A stretch of 64,000 bases of DNA, taken from assembly GCF_965137005.1 (NCBI RefSeq), contig NZ_CBCRXM010000003.1:124001-188000 (forward strand), in the 5' to 3' direction. Shown one piece after another: positions 34,226 to 43,306 of this stretch. The stretch's first letter is position 1. Every line of letters begins with the position of its first letter. This DNA is from Sphingomonas_O antarctica. Its GTDB lineage: Bacteria > Pseudomonadota > Alphaproteobacteria > Sphingomonadales > Sphingomonadaceae. Both the position numbers and the translations under genes were made by a program. The notes under the pieces were generated by a model. It was not told where the DNA came from. It did not search any database and saw only the letters and a program-made list of their open reading frames with translations.

Positions 34226-35305
34226 GTGTCGGTTGCGGACAAGGATGCGATGAGCGGCAGCCTGTGGGTTGGCGAAAACAGCGAGACTGCCAAGGGCACC
34301 CATCGCGGCGCGGCCGAGGCCCTGCGCGAAAGCTCGGCGCGCTTCGACGTCCTGCTCGATCTCATGCCGCAAATGGTGTGGTCGACATTGCCCGGCGGCT
34401 TCCACGATTATTACAACCGCCGCTGGTACGAATTCACGGGGGTGCCGGAAGGCTCGACCGATGGTGAAGCATGGAACGGCATGTTCCACCCGGATGATCA
34501 GGAGCGCGCCTGGGACCGCTGGCGACACTGCCTGGCGACCGGCGAGCCCTATGAAATCGAATATCGCCTGCGCCACCGCAGCGGGGATTATCGCTGGGTG
34601 CTTGGACGCGCGTCGCCCGTGCGGGATGACGCAGGGCAAATAAGTCGCTGGATCGGCACTTGCACCGACATTCACGACGCGAAACTGGACGCCGAACAGA
34701 ATGTCATATTGTCGCGCGAGCTGAGCCACCGCATCAAGAACATCTTTGCCGTGGTCAACGGCCTGATCGGCCAGTCGGCGCGCAGCTATCCTGAGGCCAA
34801 GCCGTTCGCCGTATTGCTGCAGCAACGCGTCGCGGCACTCGGCCAGGCACATGAATTCGTCCGTCCGCACAGTGAAGAATCGCGTCCCGATGTACCCGAA
34901 GCTTCGGTGCAGACGTTGCTCGCTCGGCTGTTTTCCGCCTATCCCGCTTTTGCCGAAGGGCGCTTCACGCTGTCGGGCGAGGATACCCCGATCGACGATC
35001 GCGGTGCCACGCCGATCGCCTTGGTTTTCCATGAACTGGCCACCAACGCCGCCAAATATGGTGCGCTGTCGGCGGCTGACGGGCGTGTCGCGGTAAACGT
35101 GGTGCGCAATGGTGAGGATCTGGTGATCGACTGGCTCGAAGATGGGGGGCCGCGCGTCGATGGCCCGCCCCAGGGACGCGGGTTCGGCTCACGATTGGTG
35201 GAAATGTCAATCGGAGGGCAACTGGGCGGCGCGATCGATGAGGATTGGCGTCCAGAGGGATTGCATGCGCGGGTCACCGTCGCGGCGAGTCGCCTGATCC
35301 GCTGA
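34226..35305 (+). CDS. PAS-domain HWE-family sensor histidine kinase
   Basis: 359 aa. A PAS domain (residues about 35-150: FDVLLDLMPQMVWSTLPGG, YNRRWYEFTGV, YRWVLGRASPVRD) is followed by an HWE/HisKA_2 phosphoacceptor helix (LSRELSHRIKNIFAVVNGLI, with shorter conserved core SHRIKN) and an HWE-type ATPase domain with the N-box HELATNAAKYGALS. Cytosolic, no membrane helix. HWE kinases commonly feed the PhyR-EcfG general stress pathway in alphaproteobacteria. GTG 34226 lies 9 bases after GAGGAG; GTG 34220 is also possible. It converges on a response-regulator gene. Confidence 0.92.
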   Translation: MSVADKDAMSGSLWVGENSETAKGTHRGAAEALRESSARFDVLLDLMPQMVWSTLPGGFHDYYNRRWYEFTGVPEGSTDGEAWNGMFHPDDQERAWDRWRHCLATGEPYEIEYRLRHRSGDYRWVLGRASPVRDDAGQISRWIGTCTDIHDAKLDAEQNVILSRELSHRIKNIFAVVNGLIGQSARSYPEAKPFAVLLQQRVAALGQAHEFVRPHSEESRPDVPEASVQTLLARLFSAYPAFAEGRFTLSGEDTPIDDRGATPIALVFHELATNAAKYGALSAADGRVAVNVVRNGEDLVIDWLEDGGPRVDGPPQGRGFGSRLVEMSIGGQLGGAIDEDWRPEGLHARVTVAASRLIR

Positions 35306-35318
35306 TCATAAGCGTCCG

Positions 35319-35726
35319 TTAGCCGAAGGCGCGAAGTCCTGCGGGTGGCGTCACGCGCTCACCGTGACGAACGCGCAGCGCGTAGTCGACCGCTCGCTTT
35401 ACATCGGCTTCACTGGTCGGCTTGGCGAGCACACCGACGGTGCCGGCAATGCCAGTCCCAAGCAGCCCGGGATTGGCGGTCACGAACAGCACCGTGATAT
35501 TGCACTTTTCGCACAGCAGCCGTCCAATTTCGGGGCCGGTCAAGCCGTCACGCAAATTGAGGTCGACCAGCGCCAGATCAATACTGCGATCGGCCAGTTG
35601 CATCGCGGTCTCAAGATCGGGCGCGATGCCGACGGGGGCGTGACCCAGATCCTCGAGAATCGCTTCCATCTCGGTGGCCACGAGCATTTCGTCTTCGACG
35701 ATCAGGATACGGGCAGGCTGAGTCAT
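35319..35726 (-). CDS. Single-domain response regulator
   Basis: 135 aa: one receiver domain only. ILIVEDEMLVATEM carries the acidic pocket, LALVDLNLRDG the phospho-accepting Asp, LFVTAN the switch Thr, and VLAKPTS the conserved Lys. It is not of the FATGUY type. No output domain, so it probably acts through protein contacts or phosphate relay. It faces the HWE kinase gene, with 13 bases between stops, and has its own candidate EcfG promoter. Confidence 0.92.
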   Translation of the reverse strand: MTQPARILIVEDEMLVATEMEAILEDLGHAPVGIAPDLETAMQLADRSIDLALVDLNLRDGLTGPEIGRLLCEKCNITVLFVTANPGLLGTGIAGTVGVLAKPTSEADVKRAVDYALRVRHGERVTPPAGLRAFG

Positions 35727-35761
35727 AATCCGGGTCAGTTTTGGTTTAGATATCGCAGTTT

Positions 35762-35786
35762 AACCTGCATTATTTAATTTGGTTCC
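35762..35786 (-). promoter_or_regulatory. Candidate EcfG promoter of the response regulator
   Basis: On the minus strand GGAAC (35786-35782), N16, GGTT (35765-35762). One base differs from the GGAAC-N16/17-CGTT consensus. The inferred start of transcription falls about 30 bases before the ATG at 35726. Confidence 0.5.
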
Positions 35787-35803
35787 CTAAGGTAGGGTCA
35801 TGT

Positions 35804-35820
35804 CCGCCACACCGTGGCGG
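35804..35820 (+). other. Short perfect hairpin in the rimP upstream region
   Basis: CCGCCAC-ACC-GTGGCGG, a 7-base stem with a 3-base loop, 134 bases before the rimP start. It may belong to the leader of the translation operon; no T-run follows. Confidence 0.35.
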
Positions 35821-35953
35821 TTACGCCACACCCGATCACCGCTTGCAGCGCGCGGCAGGCCGGACTATATCCATGTCACTTCCTTACATCGTCGGGTGTT
35901 TGGGTTCGGGCCGCAGGGTCCGGACGCCGGGAAGCTGCATATTCAGGAGTTTC

Positions 35954-36481
35954 ATGGACGACCTCGCCGAACTGACCGCATTGATCGAACCCGAAGCCAG
36001 GGCTTTGGGTCTCAATCTCGTGCGCGTGGCGATGTTCGGCGGCGAGGACGGCCCGGTGCTGCAGGTGATGGCGGAACGGCCCGACACGCGCCAGCTGACG
36101 CTCGCCGATTGCGGGTCGCTGTCGCGCCGCCTGTCCGAAGTGTTCGACGAAGTTGATCCCATCGAAGAAGCCTATCGTTTGGAGGTGAGTTCCCCGGGGA
36201 TCGATCGCCCGCTGACCCGGCTTGGCGACTATGCCGATTGGGTAGGGCATCGCGCGAAGCTCAAGCTCATCGAAGCGCTCGGCAATCGCAAGCAGGTCGA
36301 TGGCGATCTCGCGGGCGTCGAGGGCGACGACGTTCTGATTGCCGTAACCGACGAAACCCTGCGCGTTCCGTTCGCACAAATCGCTGCGGGCAAGCTCGTG
36401 CTGACCGACAAATTGATCGCCGCCACCGCGCCTTTGGATGCCGGTGACGCAGAAGAACTCGAAGAAGAGGACGACGACTAA
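35954..36481 (+). CDS. rimP: Ribosome maturation factor RimP
   Basis: 175 aa; needed for 30S subunit maturation. N-terminal domain with LIEPEARALGLNLVRV and LEVSSPGIDRPLTR, C-terminal Sm-like domain (GHRAKLKLIE...), and an acidic tail rich in Glu/Asp. ATG 35954 is preceded by CAGGAG and matches the family start; an upstream in-frame stretch has no homology features. The stop overlaps nusA (TAATG). First gene of the rimP-nusA-infB operon. Confidence 0.96.
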   Translation: MDDLAELTALIEPEARALGLNLVRVAMFGGEDGPVLQVMAERPDTRQLTLADCGSLSRRLSEVFDEVDPIEEAYRLEVSSPGIDRPLTRLGDYADWVGHRAKLKLIEALGNRKQVDGDLAGVEGDDVLIAVTDETLRVPFAQIAAGKLVLTDKLIAATAPLDAGDAEELEEEDDD

Positions 36482-38097
36482 TGGCCACTGCCGCCCCCGC
36501 CACTGCCAATAAGGCGGAGCTGATCGCGATTGCCGATTCGGTTGCGAAGGAAAAGCTGATCGATCGCGAAATCGTGATCGAGGCGATGGAAGACGCGATC
36601 GCACGCTCGGCACGCACGCGTTACGGTTCGGAGATGGAAATCCGCGCCAAGCTCGACGGCGAAACGGGTGATTTGCGCTTGTGGCGCGTCGTCGAAGTCG
36701 TCGAGGAAGTCGACGACATCTACAAGCAGGTGACCGTCGAGCAGGCGCAAAAGCTTCAGGCCGGTGCCGTCGTCGGCGACTTCATCGTCGACCCGCTGCC
36801 CCCGATCGAATTCGGCCGCATCCAGGCGCAGGCGTCGAAGCAGATCATTTTTCAAAAGGTCCGTGACGCCGAGCGCGAGCGCCAGTTCGAAGAATTCAAG
36901 GATCGCGGCGGCGAGCTGATCACCGGCGTCGTCAAGCGTGTCGAATTCGGTCACGTCGTTGTCGACCTCGGCCGCGCCGAAGGCGTCATCCGCCGTGATG
37001 CCCAGATTCCCCGCGAAGTCGTCCGCGTCGGCGACCGCATCCGTTCGCTGATCCTCAAGGTCGTGCGCGAAGTGCGCGGGCCGCAGATTTTCCTCAGCCG
37101 CGCGCATCCCGACTTCATGAAAAAGCTGTTCGCGCAGGAAGTCCCCGAAATCTACGACGGCGTGATCACGATCATGGCCGCTGCCCGCGACCCCGGCAGC
37201 CGTGCGAAGATCGGCGTGATCAGCCGCGACTCGTCGATCGATCCGGTCGGTGCGTGCGTCGGCATGAAGGGCAGCCGGGTTCAGGCGGTCGTGCAGGAAA
37301 TGCAGGGCGAAAAGATCGACATCATTCCGTGGAGTGAGGACATCGCCACGTTCGTCGTCAACGCGCTACAGCCGGCCAACGTCGCGCGCGTGGTCATCGA
37401 CGAGGAAGAAGAGCGGATCGAAGTCGTCGTTCCCGACGATCAATTGTCGCTCGCCATCGGCCGTCGCGGGCAGAACGTCCGCCTTGCCAGTCAGCTGACC
37501 GGCAAGGCGATCGACATCCTGACGGAGGCCGACGCCAGCGAGAAGCGCCAGCGTGAATTCGTCGAGCGGTCGTCGCTGTTCGAACAGGAACTCGACGTCG
37601 ACGAAACGCTGTCGCAGTTGCTGGTCGCCGAAGGCTTCACCAACCTCGAGGAAGTCGCGTATGTCGACGTCAGCGAGATCGCCGGAATTGAAGGGTTCGA
37701 CGAGGACTTGGCCGCCGAATTGCAGAGCCGGGCGGGCGAAGCACTGGCGCGCCGCGACGAGGCCAATCGGGAGACGCGTCGTGGCCTCGGCGTCGAGGAC
37801 GCCCTCGCCGAAATGCCGCATCTGAACGAAGCGATGCTGGTCGTGCTGGGCAAGGCGGGCGTAAAGACGCTCGACGACCTTGGCGACCTCGCCACCGACG
37901 AACTGGTCGAAAAGCGCCGCGTCGAACCGCGCCGCAAGATCGTTCCGGCGAACGAGCCCAAGGGCGGCATCCTGCAGGCGTTTAACCTGTCGATGGAACA
38001 GGGCAACGAGATCATCATGGCGGCGCGTCAGGCGGCGGGCTGGTTCGGTGACGACGATGCCAACAAGGAGGACGCGGTTGCGGACTCCACCCAATGA
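36481..38097 (+). CDS. nusA: Transcription termination/antitermination factor NusA
   Basis: 538 aa. N-terminal RNA-polymerase-binding domain, S1 domain (GELITGVVKRVEFGHVVVDLGRAEGV), two KH domains (KIGVISRDSSIDPVGACVGMKGSRV style and IGRRGQNVRLASQLTG), and C-terminal acidic helix-hairpin repeats with an LxxLGI-type segment (LVVLGKAGVKTLDDLGDLA). The 3' end overlaps the ylxR-like gene by 20 bases. Confidence 0.97.
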   Translation: MATAAPATANKAELIAIADSVAKEKLIDREIVIEAMEDAIARSARTRYGSEMEIRAKLDGETGDLRLWRVVEVVEEVDDIYKQVTVEQAQKLQAGAVVGDFIVDPLPPIEFGRIQAQASKQIIFQKVRDAERERQFEEFKDRGGELITGVVKRVEFGHVVVDLGRAEGVIRRDAQIPREVVRVGDRIRSLILKVVREVRGPQIFLSRAHPDFMKKLFAQEVPEIYDGVITIMAAARDPGSRAKIGVISRDSSIDPVGACVGMKGSRVQAVVQEMQGEKIDIIPWSEDIATFVVNALQPANVARVVIDEEEERIEVVVPDDQLSLAIGRRGQNVRLASQLTGKAIDILTEADASEKRQREFVERSSLFEQELDVDETLSQLLVAEGFTNLEEVAYVDVSEIAGIEGFDEDLAAELQSRAGEALARRDEANRETRRGLGVEDALAEMPHLNEAMLVVLGKAGVKTLDDLGDLATDELVEKRRVEPRRKIVPANEPKGGILQAFNLSMEQGNEIIMAARQAAGWFGDDDANKEDAVADSTQ

Positions 38098-38767
38098 CAC
38101 GGTAAGCGAACGGACCTGTGTCCTGACCCGCGCCAAGGGAGACCGGGCGCGGCTGGTGCGGCTTGCCTTGTCTCCTTCGGGCGACGTGCTGCCCGATGTG
38201 CGTGCGCGTGCCCCGGGGCGGGGCGCGTGGATCGCCGTTGACCGGCCAGCACTGGATGCCGCCGTTGCCAAAGGGAAATTGAAGGGCGCGCTGCAACGCG
38301 CGTTCAAGGACGGCGAGGTCGCGGTGCCCGAGGATTTGGGCGCGCGGATCGAGACCGCCTTGGCCGACGATGCGCTCAACCGGCTGGGTCTCGAAGCACG
38401 CGCGTCGACGCTGGTCACAGGCAGCGAGCGCGTCGCCGAAACCGCGCGCAGCGGCAAGGTGTCGCTGTTGCTTCACGCCGCCGACGCGGCCGAGGACGGC
38501 AACCGCCGCCTCGACCAGGCATGGCGCGTCGGTAACGACGACGAGGGATCGGGCGCGCGGGGGTTGGTTTTGTCCGCCCCACGAGCCATGTTAAGTGCTG
38601 CGCTGGGCCGCGACAACGTGGTCCATATCGGCGTGACGGACCGCCGCGCGGCGGATCGCGTCGCCCTGGCGATCGATCGCTGGCACGCATTTATCGGGTT
38701 GCCGACCACCGGTTGGCTTGCAGAAAATTCCGCCAAGGGTCAGGGGCCCGCGGCGCATGACGTTTAA
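38078..38767 (+). CDS. YlxR (DUF448) RNA-binding protein with L7Ae-like C-terminal domain
   Basis: 229 aa. The YlxR domain near the N-terminus has ERTCVLTRAKGDRARLVRL and the APGRGAWIAVD pattern. The C-terminal half (residues about 110-200) resembles an L7Ae/YlxQ RNA-binding fold, a fusion usual in alphaproteobacteria between nusA and infB. The TTG start at 38078 is selected because AAGGAGG lies 6 bases upstream and no ATG or GTG precedes the YlxR motif. Likely a nucleoid/RNA-binding factor. Confidence 0.85.
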   Translation: MRTPPNDTVSERTCVLTRAKGDRARLVRLALSPSGDVLPDVRARAPGRGAWIAVDRPALDAAVAKGKLKGALQRAFKDGEVAVPEDLGARIETALADDALNRLGLEARASTLVTGSERVAETARSGKVSLLLHAADAAEDGNRRLDQAWRVGNDDEGSGARGLVLSAPRAMLSAALGRDNVVHIGVTDRRAADRVALAIDRWHAFIGLPTTGWLAENSAKGQGPAAHDV

Positions 38768-38788
38768 TCGAAGGGTTTTGGGTAAGTA

Positions 38789-41305
38789 ATGAGCGACGAT
38801 AACAAGCCAAAGCTGGGCATGCGCGCACCGCTGGGCATCAAACGCACTGTCGAGACCGGCAAGGTCAAGCAGAGCTTCAGCCATGGCCGCTCGAACACCG
38901 TGGTGGTCGAGGTCAAGAAGCGTCGCATCATCGGTCGGCCGGGCGAGGAAGCCGCGGCTGTGCCCGAAGTCGAGGTCGCCGCACCGGTGGTCGAGGCCGC
39001 GCCGGCCCCGGCACCCGAACCCGTCGCGCCGCCCCCGCCCGCTGCCCCGCGCGCCATGTCGCCGCTGGAGCGTCGCGAACAGCAGGAACGTCTGCTGCGC
39101 GAGGCCGAGGAAGCGCGGATGAACTCGCTCGAGGAAAATCGCCGCCGCGAGGATCGCTCGAAGATCGAGCAGTCCGATGACGAGCGCCGCCGTGCCGAAG
39201 ACAATCGCAAGGCAGAAGAGGCCGCCGCTGCTGCCCGCGCCGCCGAACCCACACCCGAGCCAGCGGCACCCGCTGCGGTCGAAGCCGCACCGGCTGCGCG
39301 CCCGGTGGCCGAAGCCGACCGCCCGCGCACTTTTGGCGCCAACGCCGCACCGGTGCGGCGTCCAGAACCCGCGCGTCGTCCGTCGGCGGGTCGCGCCGGT
39401 GGCGACGACCGCCGTCAGGCGGGCAAGCTCACCGTTACCCGCGCGCTCGACAGCGACGAGGGCGCCCGCGCCCGTTCGCTGGCGGCGCTGAAGCGTGCCC
39501 GTGAAAAGGAACGTCGTGCGCATGGCAGCCATTCGGGTCCGCGCGAAAAACAGGTCCGCGACGTCGTCGTCCCCGACCAGATCACCGTCGGCGAACTCGC
39601 CAACCGTATGGCCGAACGCGGTTCCGACCTGATCAAGGCGCTGTTCAACCTGGGTACGCCCAGCGCGATGGACGATTTGATCGATCAGGACACCGCCGAA
39701 CTGCTGGTCACCGAATTCGGCCATAACGTCACGCGCGTCAGCGAGAGCGATGCGGATATCGATGTGGATCAGGACGTCGATGCGTCGGAAACGCTGCAAC
39801 CGCGCGCGCCGGTCGTCACTATCATGGGCCATGTCGATCATGGCAAAACGTCGCTCCTCGATGCGCTGCGCGGGACCAACGTGGTGCGCGGCGAAGCGGG
39901 CGGGATCACCCAGCATATCGGCGCCTATCAGGTGCAGGTGAAGTCGGGCGACAAGGTGACGTTCCTCGACACGCCGGGCCATGAGGCGTTCGGCGACATG
40001 CGTGCTCGCGGTGCCAACGTTACCGATATCGTCGTGCTGGTGGTTGCCGCCGATGACGCGATCAAGCCGCAGACGGTGGAGGCGATCAACCATACCAAGG
40101 CGGCTAACGTGCCGATGATCGTCGCGATCAACAAGATCGATAAGCCCGAAGCGAATGCGCAAAAGGTGCGCGAACAGCTGCTCCAATACGAAGTCGTCGT
40201 CGAGGAAATGTCCGGCGACGTGCAGGACGTCGAAGTGTCCGCGACCAAGAAGACCGGACTCGACGAATTGATCGAAAAGATCCTGCTCCAGGCCGAATTG
40301 ATGGAGCTGACCGCCAACCCCGATCGCCTCGCCGAAGGCACGGTGATCGAGGCCCAACTCGACAGGGGCCGTGGTGCGGTCGCGACCGTATTGGTCCGTC
40401 GCGGCACGCTGAAGGTCGGCGATATCATCGTCGTCGGCGAACAGTCGGGCAAGGTCCGGGCGCTGATCGATGATCAGGGCAAGCAGGTGAAAACGGCGGG
40501 TCCGTCGATGCCGGTCGAAATCCTCGGCCTGTCGGGTGTGCCGCTGGCGGGCGATCCGCTGTCGGTGGTCGAAAACGAAGCTCGGGCGCGCGAAGTCGCT
40601 GCCTATCGCGCCAGCGTTGCGACCGGCAAACGCACCGGCGCTGCGCCGGTCGATATGGAAAACCTGTTCGCCAACCTGGCCGCGACGAAGGTCGAGCAAG
40701 TGCCGGTGGTCGTGAAGGCCGACACGCAAGGCTCGGTCGGGGCGATCGTCGGCGCGCTGAACCGCCTGTCGACCGACGAGATCAAGGTTCGCGTGCTGAG
40801 CCAGGGTGTCGGCGGCATAACGGAAAGCGATGTGCTCCTCGCCGCTGCCTCAAAGGCGCCGGTGATCGGTTTCAACGTCCGTCCGAACCCCAAGGCGCAG
40901 GCTTTGGCCAAACGCGACCGCGTCGAGTTCCTCTATTACGACGTGATCTATCACCTGACCGACGCAATCCGCGAGCGGATGGCGGGTCAGCTGGGTCCGG
41001 AATATATCGAAACCGTCGTCGGGCGCGCCGAGATCAAGCAGGTCTTCCCCGCCGGCAAGACCGGCAAGGCGGCGGGTCTGCTCGTCACCGAAGGCATCAT
41101 CCGCAAGAACCTGCGCGCGCGCATCACGCGAGACGACGTCATCATCTATAACGGCTCGGTCAATTCGCTGCGCCGCTTCAAGGACGATGTCGCCGAGGTC
41201 CGGGCGGGCCTCGAATGCGGTGTCACCTTCGACGCGACCAACGATATCAAGGCGGGCGATTACCTCGAAACCTATGAGGTCGAGGAACGCGCGCGGACGC
41301 TGTGA
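38789..41305 (+). CDS. infB: Translation initiation factor IF-2
   Basis: 838 aa GTPase that brings initiator tRNA to the ribosome. N-terminal IF2_N-type segment (KVKQSFSHGRSNTVVVEVKK), a long Ala/Glu/Arg/Pro linker, a second IF-2 N region (ITVGELANRMAERGSDLIKAL), then the G domain with VTIMGHVDHGKTSLLD, DTPGHEAF and NKIDKPEA, and C-terminal domains II-IV. Full family length. Followed by rbfA with a GTGA overlap. Confidence 0.98.
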   Translation: MSDDNKPKLGMRAPLGIKRTVETGKVKQSFSHGRSNTVVVEVKKRRIIGRPGEEAAAVPEVEVAAPVVEAAPAPAPEPVAPPPPAAPRAMSPLERREQQERLLREAEEARMNSLEENRRREDRSKIEQSDDERRRAEDNRKAEEAAAAARAAEPTPEPAAPAAVEAAPAARPVAEADRPRTFGANAAPVRRPEPARRPSAGRAGGDDRRQAGKLTVTRALDSDEGARARSLAALKRAREKERRAHGSHSGPREKQVRDVVVPDQITVGELANRMAERGSDLIKALFNLGTPSAMDDLIDQDTAELLVTEFGHNVTRVSESDADIDVDQDVDASETLQPRAPVVTIMGHVDHGKTSLLDALRGTNVVRGEAGGITQHIGAYQVQVKSGDKVTFLDTPGHEAFGDMRARGANVTDIVVLVVAADDAIKPQTVEAINHTKAANVPMIVAINKIDKPEANAQKVREQLLQYEVVVEEMSGDVQDVEVSATKKTGLDELIEKILLQAELMELTANPDRLAEGTVIEAQLDRGRGAVATVLVRRGTLKVGDIIVVGEQSGKVRALIDDQGKQVKTAGPSMPVEILGLSGVPLAGDPLSVVENEARAREVAAYRASVATGKRTGAAPVDMENLFANLAATKVEQVPVVVKADTQGSVGAIVGALNRLSTDEIKVRVLSQGVGGITESDVLLAAASKAPVIGFNVRPNPKAQALAKRDRVEFLYYDVIYHLTDAIRERMAGQLGPEYIETVVGRAEIKQVFPAGKTGKAAGLLVTEGIIRKNLRARITRDDVIIYNGSVNSLRRFKDDVAEVRAGLECGVTFDATNDIKAGDYLETYEVEERARTL

Positions 41306-41697
41306 GCGAACGTCCCGACAAATCGGTCCGCACCCTTCGCGTCGGCGAAGCGGTGCGGCACGCGCTCAGCGACCTCCTCACGCGCGGCGATGTGCATGAC
41401 GACGTGCTGACCAGTCATTCGGTGACGGTCACCGAAGTGCGCATGTCACCCGATTTGCGGCATGCGACCGCGTTCATCAAGCCGTTGCTGGGCAAGGACG
41501 AGGAGGCGGTGCTGAAAGCGCTGCGGACCAACACCGCATTCCTGCAACGCGAAGTCGCGCGCGCGGTGAACGGCAAATATGCGGCAAAGCTCAAATTCCT
41601 CGCCGATGACAGTTTCGACGAGGGCAGCCATATCGACAAGCTGCTGCGCGATCCGCACGTCGCGCGCGACCTTGCGGCAGATGACGACGTGGCCTGA
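41302..41697 (+). CDS. rbfA: Ribosome-binding factor A
   Basis: 131 aa KH-like cold-shock factor for 16S rRNA 5'-end maturation. VGEAVRHALSDLLTRGDVHD, VTVTEVRMSPDLRHATAFI and LKFLADDSFDEGSHID are family patterns. The GTG start overlaps the infB stop, and the stop shares one base with tdk (TGATG). Confidence 0.96.
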   Translation: MSERPDKSVRTLRVGEAVRHALSDLLTRGDVHDDVLTSHSVTVTEVRMSPDLRHATAFIKPLLGKDEEAVLKALRTNTAFLQREVARAVNGKYAAKLKFLADDSFDEGSHIDKLLRDPHVARDLAADDDVA

Positions 41698-42272
41698 TGG
41701 CCAAGCTCTATTTCTACTATGCTTCGATGAATGCGGGGAAGTCGACGACGCTGCTTCAGGCCGATTTCAATTACCGTGAACGCGGCATGCGGACGATGTT
41801 GTGGACCGGGTCGCTGGACCGGCGGGCGATGGTCTGTTCGCGCATCGGGTTGGAGCTGGACGCCAATCTGTTCGACGCAAGCACCGATCTGGCGGCGGCG
41901 ATCGTCGCCGAGCACGATGTCGCACCGCTTGCTTGCGTGCTGGTCGATGAGGCGCAATGGCTCAGCCGCGACCAGGTGCTCCAGCTGGCCACGGTCGCCG
42001 ACCGGCAGGGGATTCCGGTGCTGTGCTATGGCCTGCGCACCGATTTTCAGGGGCAATTGTTTCCCGGATCGGCGGCATTGCTGGCGCTGGCCGATGCTTT
42101 GGTCGAACTCAAATCGGTGTGCGAATGCGGGCGCAAGGCGACAATGAACCTGCGCGTCGATGGATCGGGTCGCGCGGTCCGGGAGGGTGCCCAGCTCGAA
42201 CCCGGCGGCAATGAACGCTACGTCGCGTTATGTCGGCGCCATTTTTTCGAAGCGATGGGCGACCAGGCGTGA
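41697..42272 (+). CDS. tdk: Thymidine kinase (type II)
   Basis: 191 aa; phosphorylates thymidine with ATP. P-loop YYASMNAGKSTTLL at the N-terminus, the DEAQWLS Walker-B-like strand with the catalytic Glu, the lasso GLRTDFQGQLFPGS, and a zinc site made of CECGRKA and the later CRRH. Co-translated with rbfA, so the translation operon extends into nucleoside salvage. A CNT nucleoside transporter is also encoded in this window. Confidence 0.95.
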   Translation: MAKLYFYYASMNAGKSTTLLQADFNYRERGMRTMLWTGSLDRRAMVCSRIGLELDANLFDASTDLAAAIVAEHDVAPLACVLVDEAQWLSRDQVLQLATVADRQGIPVLCYGLRTDFQGQLFPGSAALLALADALVELKSVCECGRKATMNLRVDGSGRAVREGAQLEPGGNERYVALCRRHFFEAMGDQA

Positions 42273-42291
42273 CTTCACGCGTTGTCCCGGC

Positions 42292-42603
42292 ATGATTGCG
42301 CTGCTGTTCGCTCTTGCCGCCGCTTCGCCCGAAGTCTCGCTCGACGGCGTGGCGCGCGACGGCGTGATGCGGCACATCCCCGATGGACAGGCCGGCCTGT
42401 ATGTCGAGAGTTTCAAGGGCGACTGGTATTATGCTCGCTTCGCCGGACCCTGTACTCGATTGGGCGACAGCTATGGCTTGGCGTTCGATGCATCGCCGAA
42501 CGACCGTCTCGACAAATTCAGCGCGGTGGTGGCGGACGGCGAACGCTGTCCGTTCGTCAGCTTTACGCGCTCAGCAGAACCACCCGGGCGTCACCGGCGC
42601 TAA
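42292..42603 (+). CDS. Small secreted protein (DUF6491-like)
   Basis: 103 aa. A short signal peptide (MIALLFALAAASPEV) and a compact mature part with two cysteines (GPCTRLGD and GERCPFVSF) likely forming a disulfide. The pattern of a Tyr-rich strand before the first Cys and a final C-PF-SF strand resembles DUF6491 proteins; this is a weak match. It starts 19 bases after tdk and overlaps the convergent hydroxylase gene by 4 bases. Confidence 0.65.
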   Translation: MIALLFALAAASPEVSLDGVARDGVMRHIPDGQAGLYVESFKGDWYYARFAGPCTRLGDSYGLAFDASPNDRLDKFSAVVADGERCPFVSFTRSAEPPGRHRR

Positions 42604-43247
42604 CACCAAAAGCGCTCGCGGTACCATTTCGTCACGATATTCTTGATCCCGCTCGTCACCGGCAGACTGGCGTGGAGGGTCGCACTGTTGAGCTTGCCCT
42701 CGGGGCTGGCGTTGTTCCAAGCGAGCAGCATGCCGGCGCGCGGCGTGACCATCAGGCCGGCGGCGGGAAAGCTGGTTTCCCCGCCACTCTCAGGTTGATC
42801 GAGATAGATCATCGCGGTCCAGCAACGCTGCCCGCCGCGTTTGCGCTCATCCTGCCAATAGGGTTGCTCGACGTGGAACCAGTCATGGTGCGCCTTGAAC
42901 TCTTGGCCGATGGCGTAACGCTGACCCTGCAGGGATTCGCCCTGCCTGTTCTTCATCCCCAGCAAATGGTCGATCTTTGCATCAATCGCATGAACGAAGG
43001 GATGTGTCCGCGCGAGGTTGCAGCTTTCCGAGGTGCGGAAATGCTTGTCGTCATTGGTCGCATAAACGGTCGACGGCACCCGGTCCGCGTCGATCATCGC
43101 GACCAATCCGCCGCATTCGAGCGGATCGAGGAAATTCTGGAAACAGAACAACTCGGTGCCCGCACCTTCGACGACCTGGACCTGCGGGTTGGCACGGAGG
43201 CGGCGGGAAACGGTCTTTCCCAATTCGATCAGTTTATCGGCAGGCAT
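42600..43247 (-). CDS. Prolyl 4-hydroxylase-like 2OG-Fe(II) oxygenase
   Basis: 215 aa. The double-stranded beta-helix iron site is visible as YAIGQEFKAHHDWF (HxD) and the distal His in TLHASLPV, followed by the 2-oxoglutarate Lys in GIKNIVTKWYRER. RTSESCNLAR near residue 71 is the substrate-loop pattern of bacterial P4H. It would hydroxylate prolines in peptides; the partner is unknown. The collagen-like protein of this window has few prolines in its triplets and is not an obvious substrate. ATG 43247 follows GAGGCGGGG. Confidence 0.88.
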   Translation of the reverse strand: MPADKLIELGKTVSRRLRANPQVQVVEGAGTELFCFQNFLDPLECGGLVAMIDADRVPSTVYATNDDKHFRTSESCNLARTHPFVHAIDAKIDHLLGMKNRQGESLQGQRYAIGQEFKAHHDWFHVEQPYWQDERKRGGQRCWTAMIYLDQPESGGETSFPAAGLMVTPRAGMLLAWNNASPEGKLNSATLHASLPVTSGIKNIVTKWYRERFWC

Positions 43248-43266
43248 CCCCGCCTCATAGCGAACC

Positions 43267-43292
43267 GGCCCGGAGCGGTGAAGCTCCGGGCC
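43267..43292. terminator. Ten-base perfect hairpin after the RcnB-like gene
   Basis: GGCCCGGAGC (43267-43276), loop of 6, GCTCCGGGCC (43283-43292), between the RcnB-like stop and the hydroxylase start on the minus strand. There is no T-run. Confidence 0.5.
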
Positions 43293-43306
43293 GTCCCGGC
43301 GTGACG

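Noticed and set aside
34139..35032. Long N-terminal extension of the amidohydrolase gene
   Set aside because: It overlaps the HWE kinase antisense. The signal peptide at 34138 marks the real start.
42600..43247. Prolyl hydroxylase as modifier of the collagen-like protein
   Set aside because: The Gly-X-Y triplets are GAT/GST and contain no proline in the Y position, and the genes are far apart.
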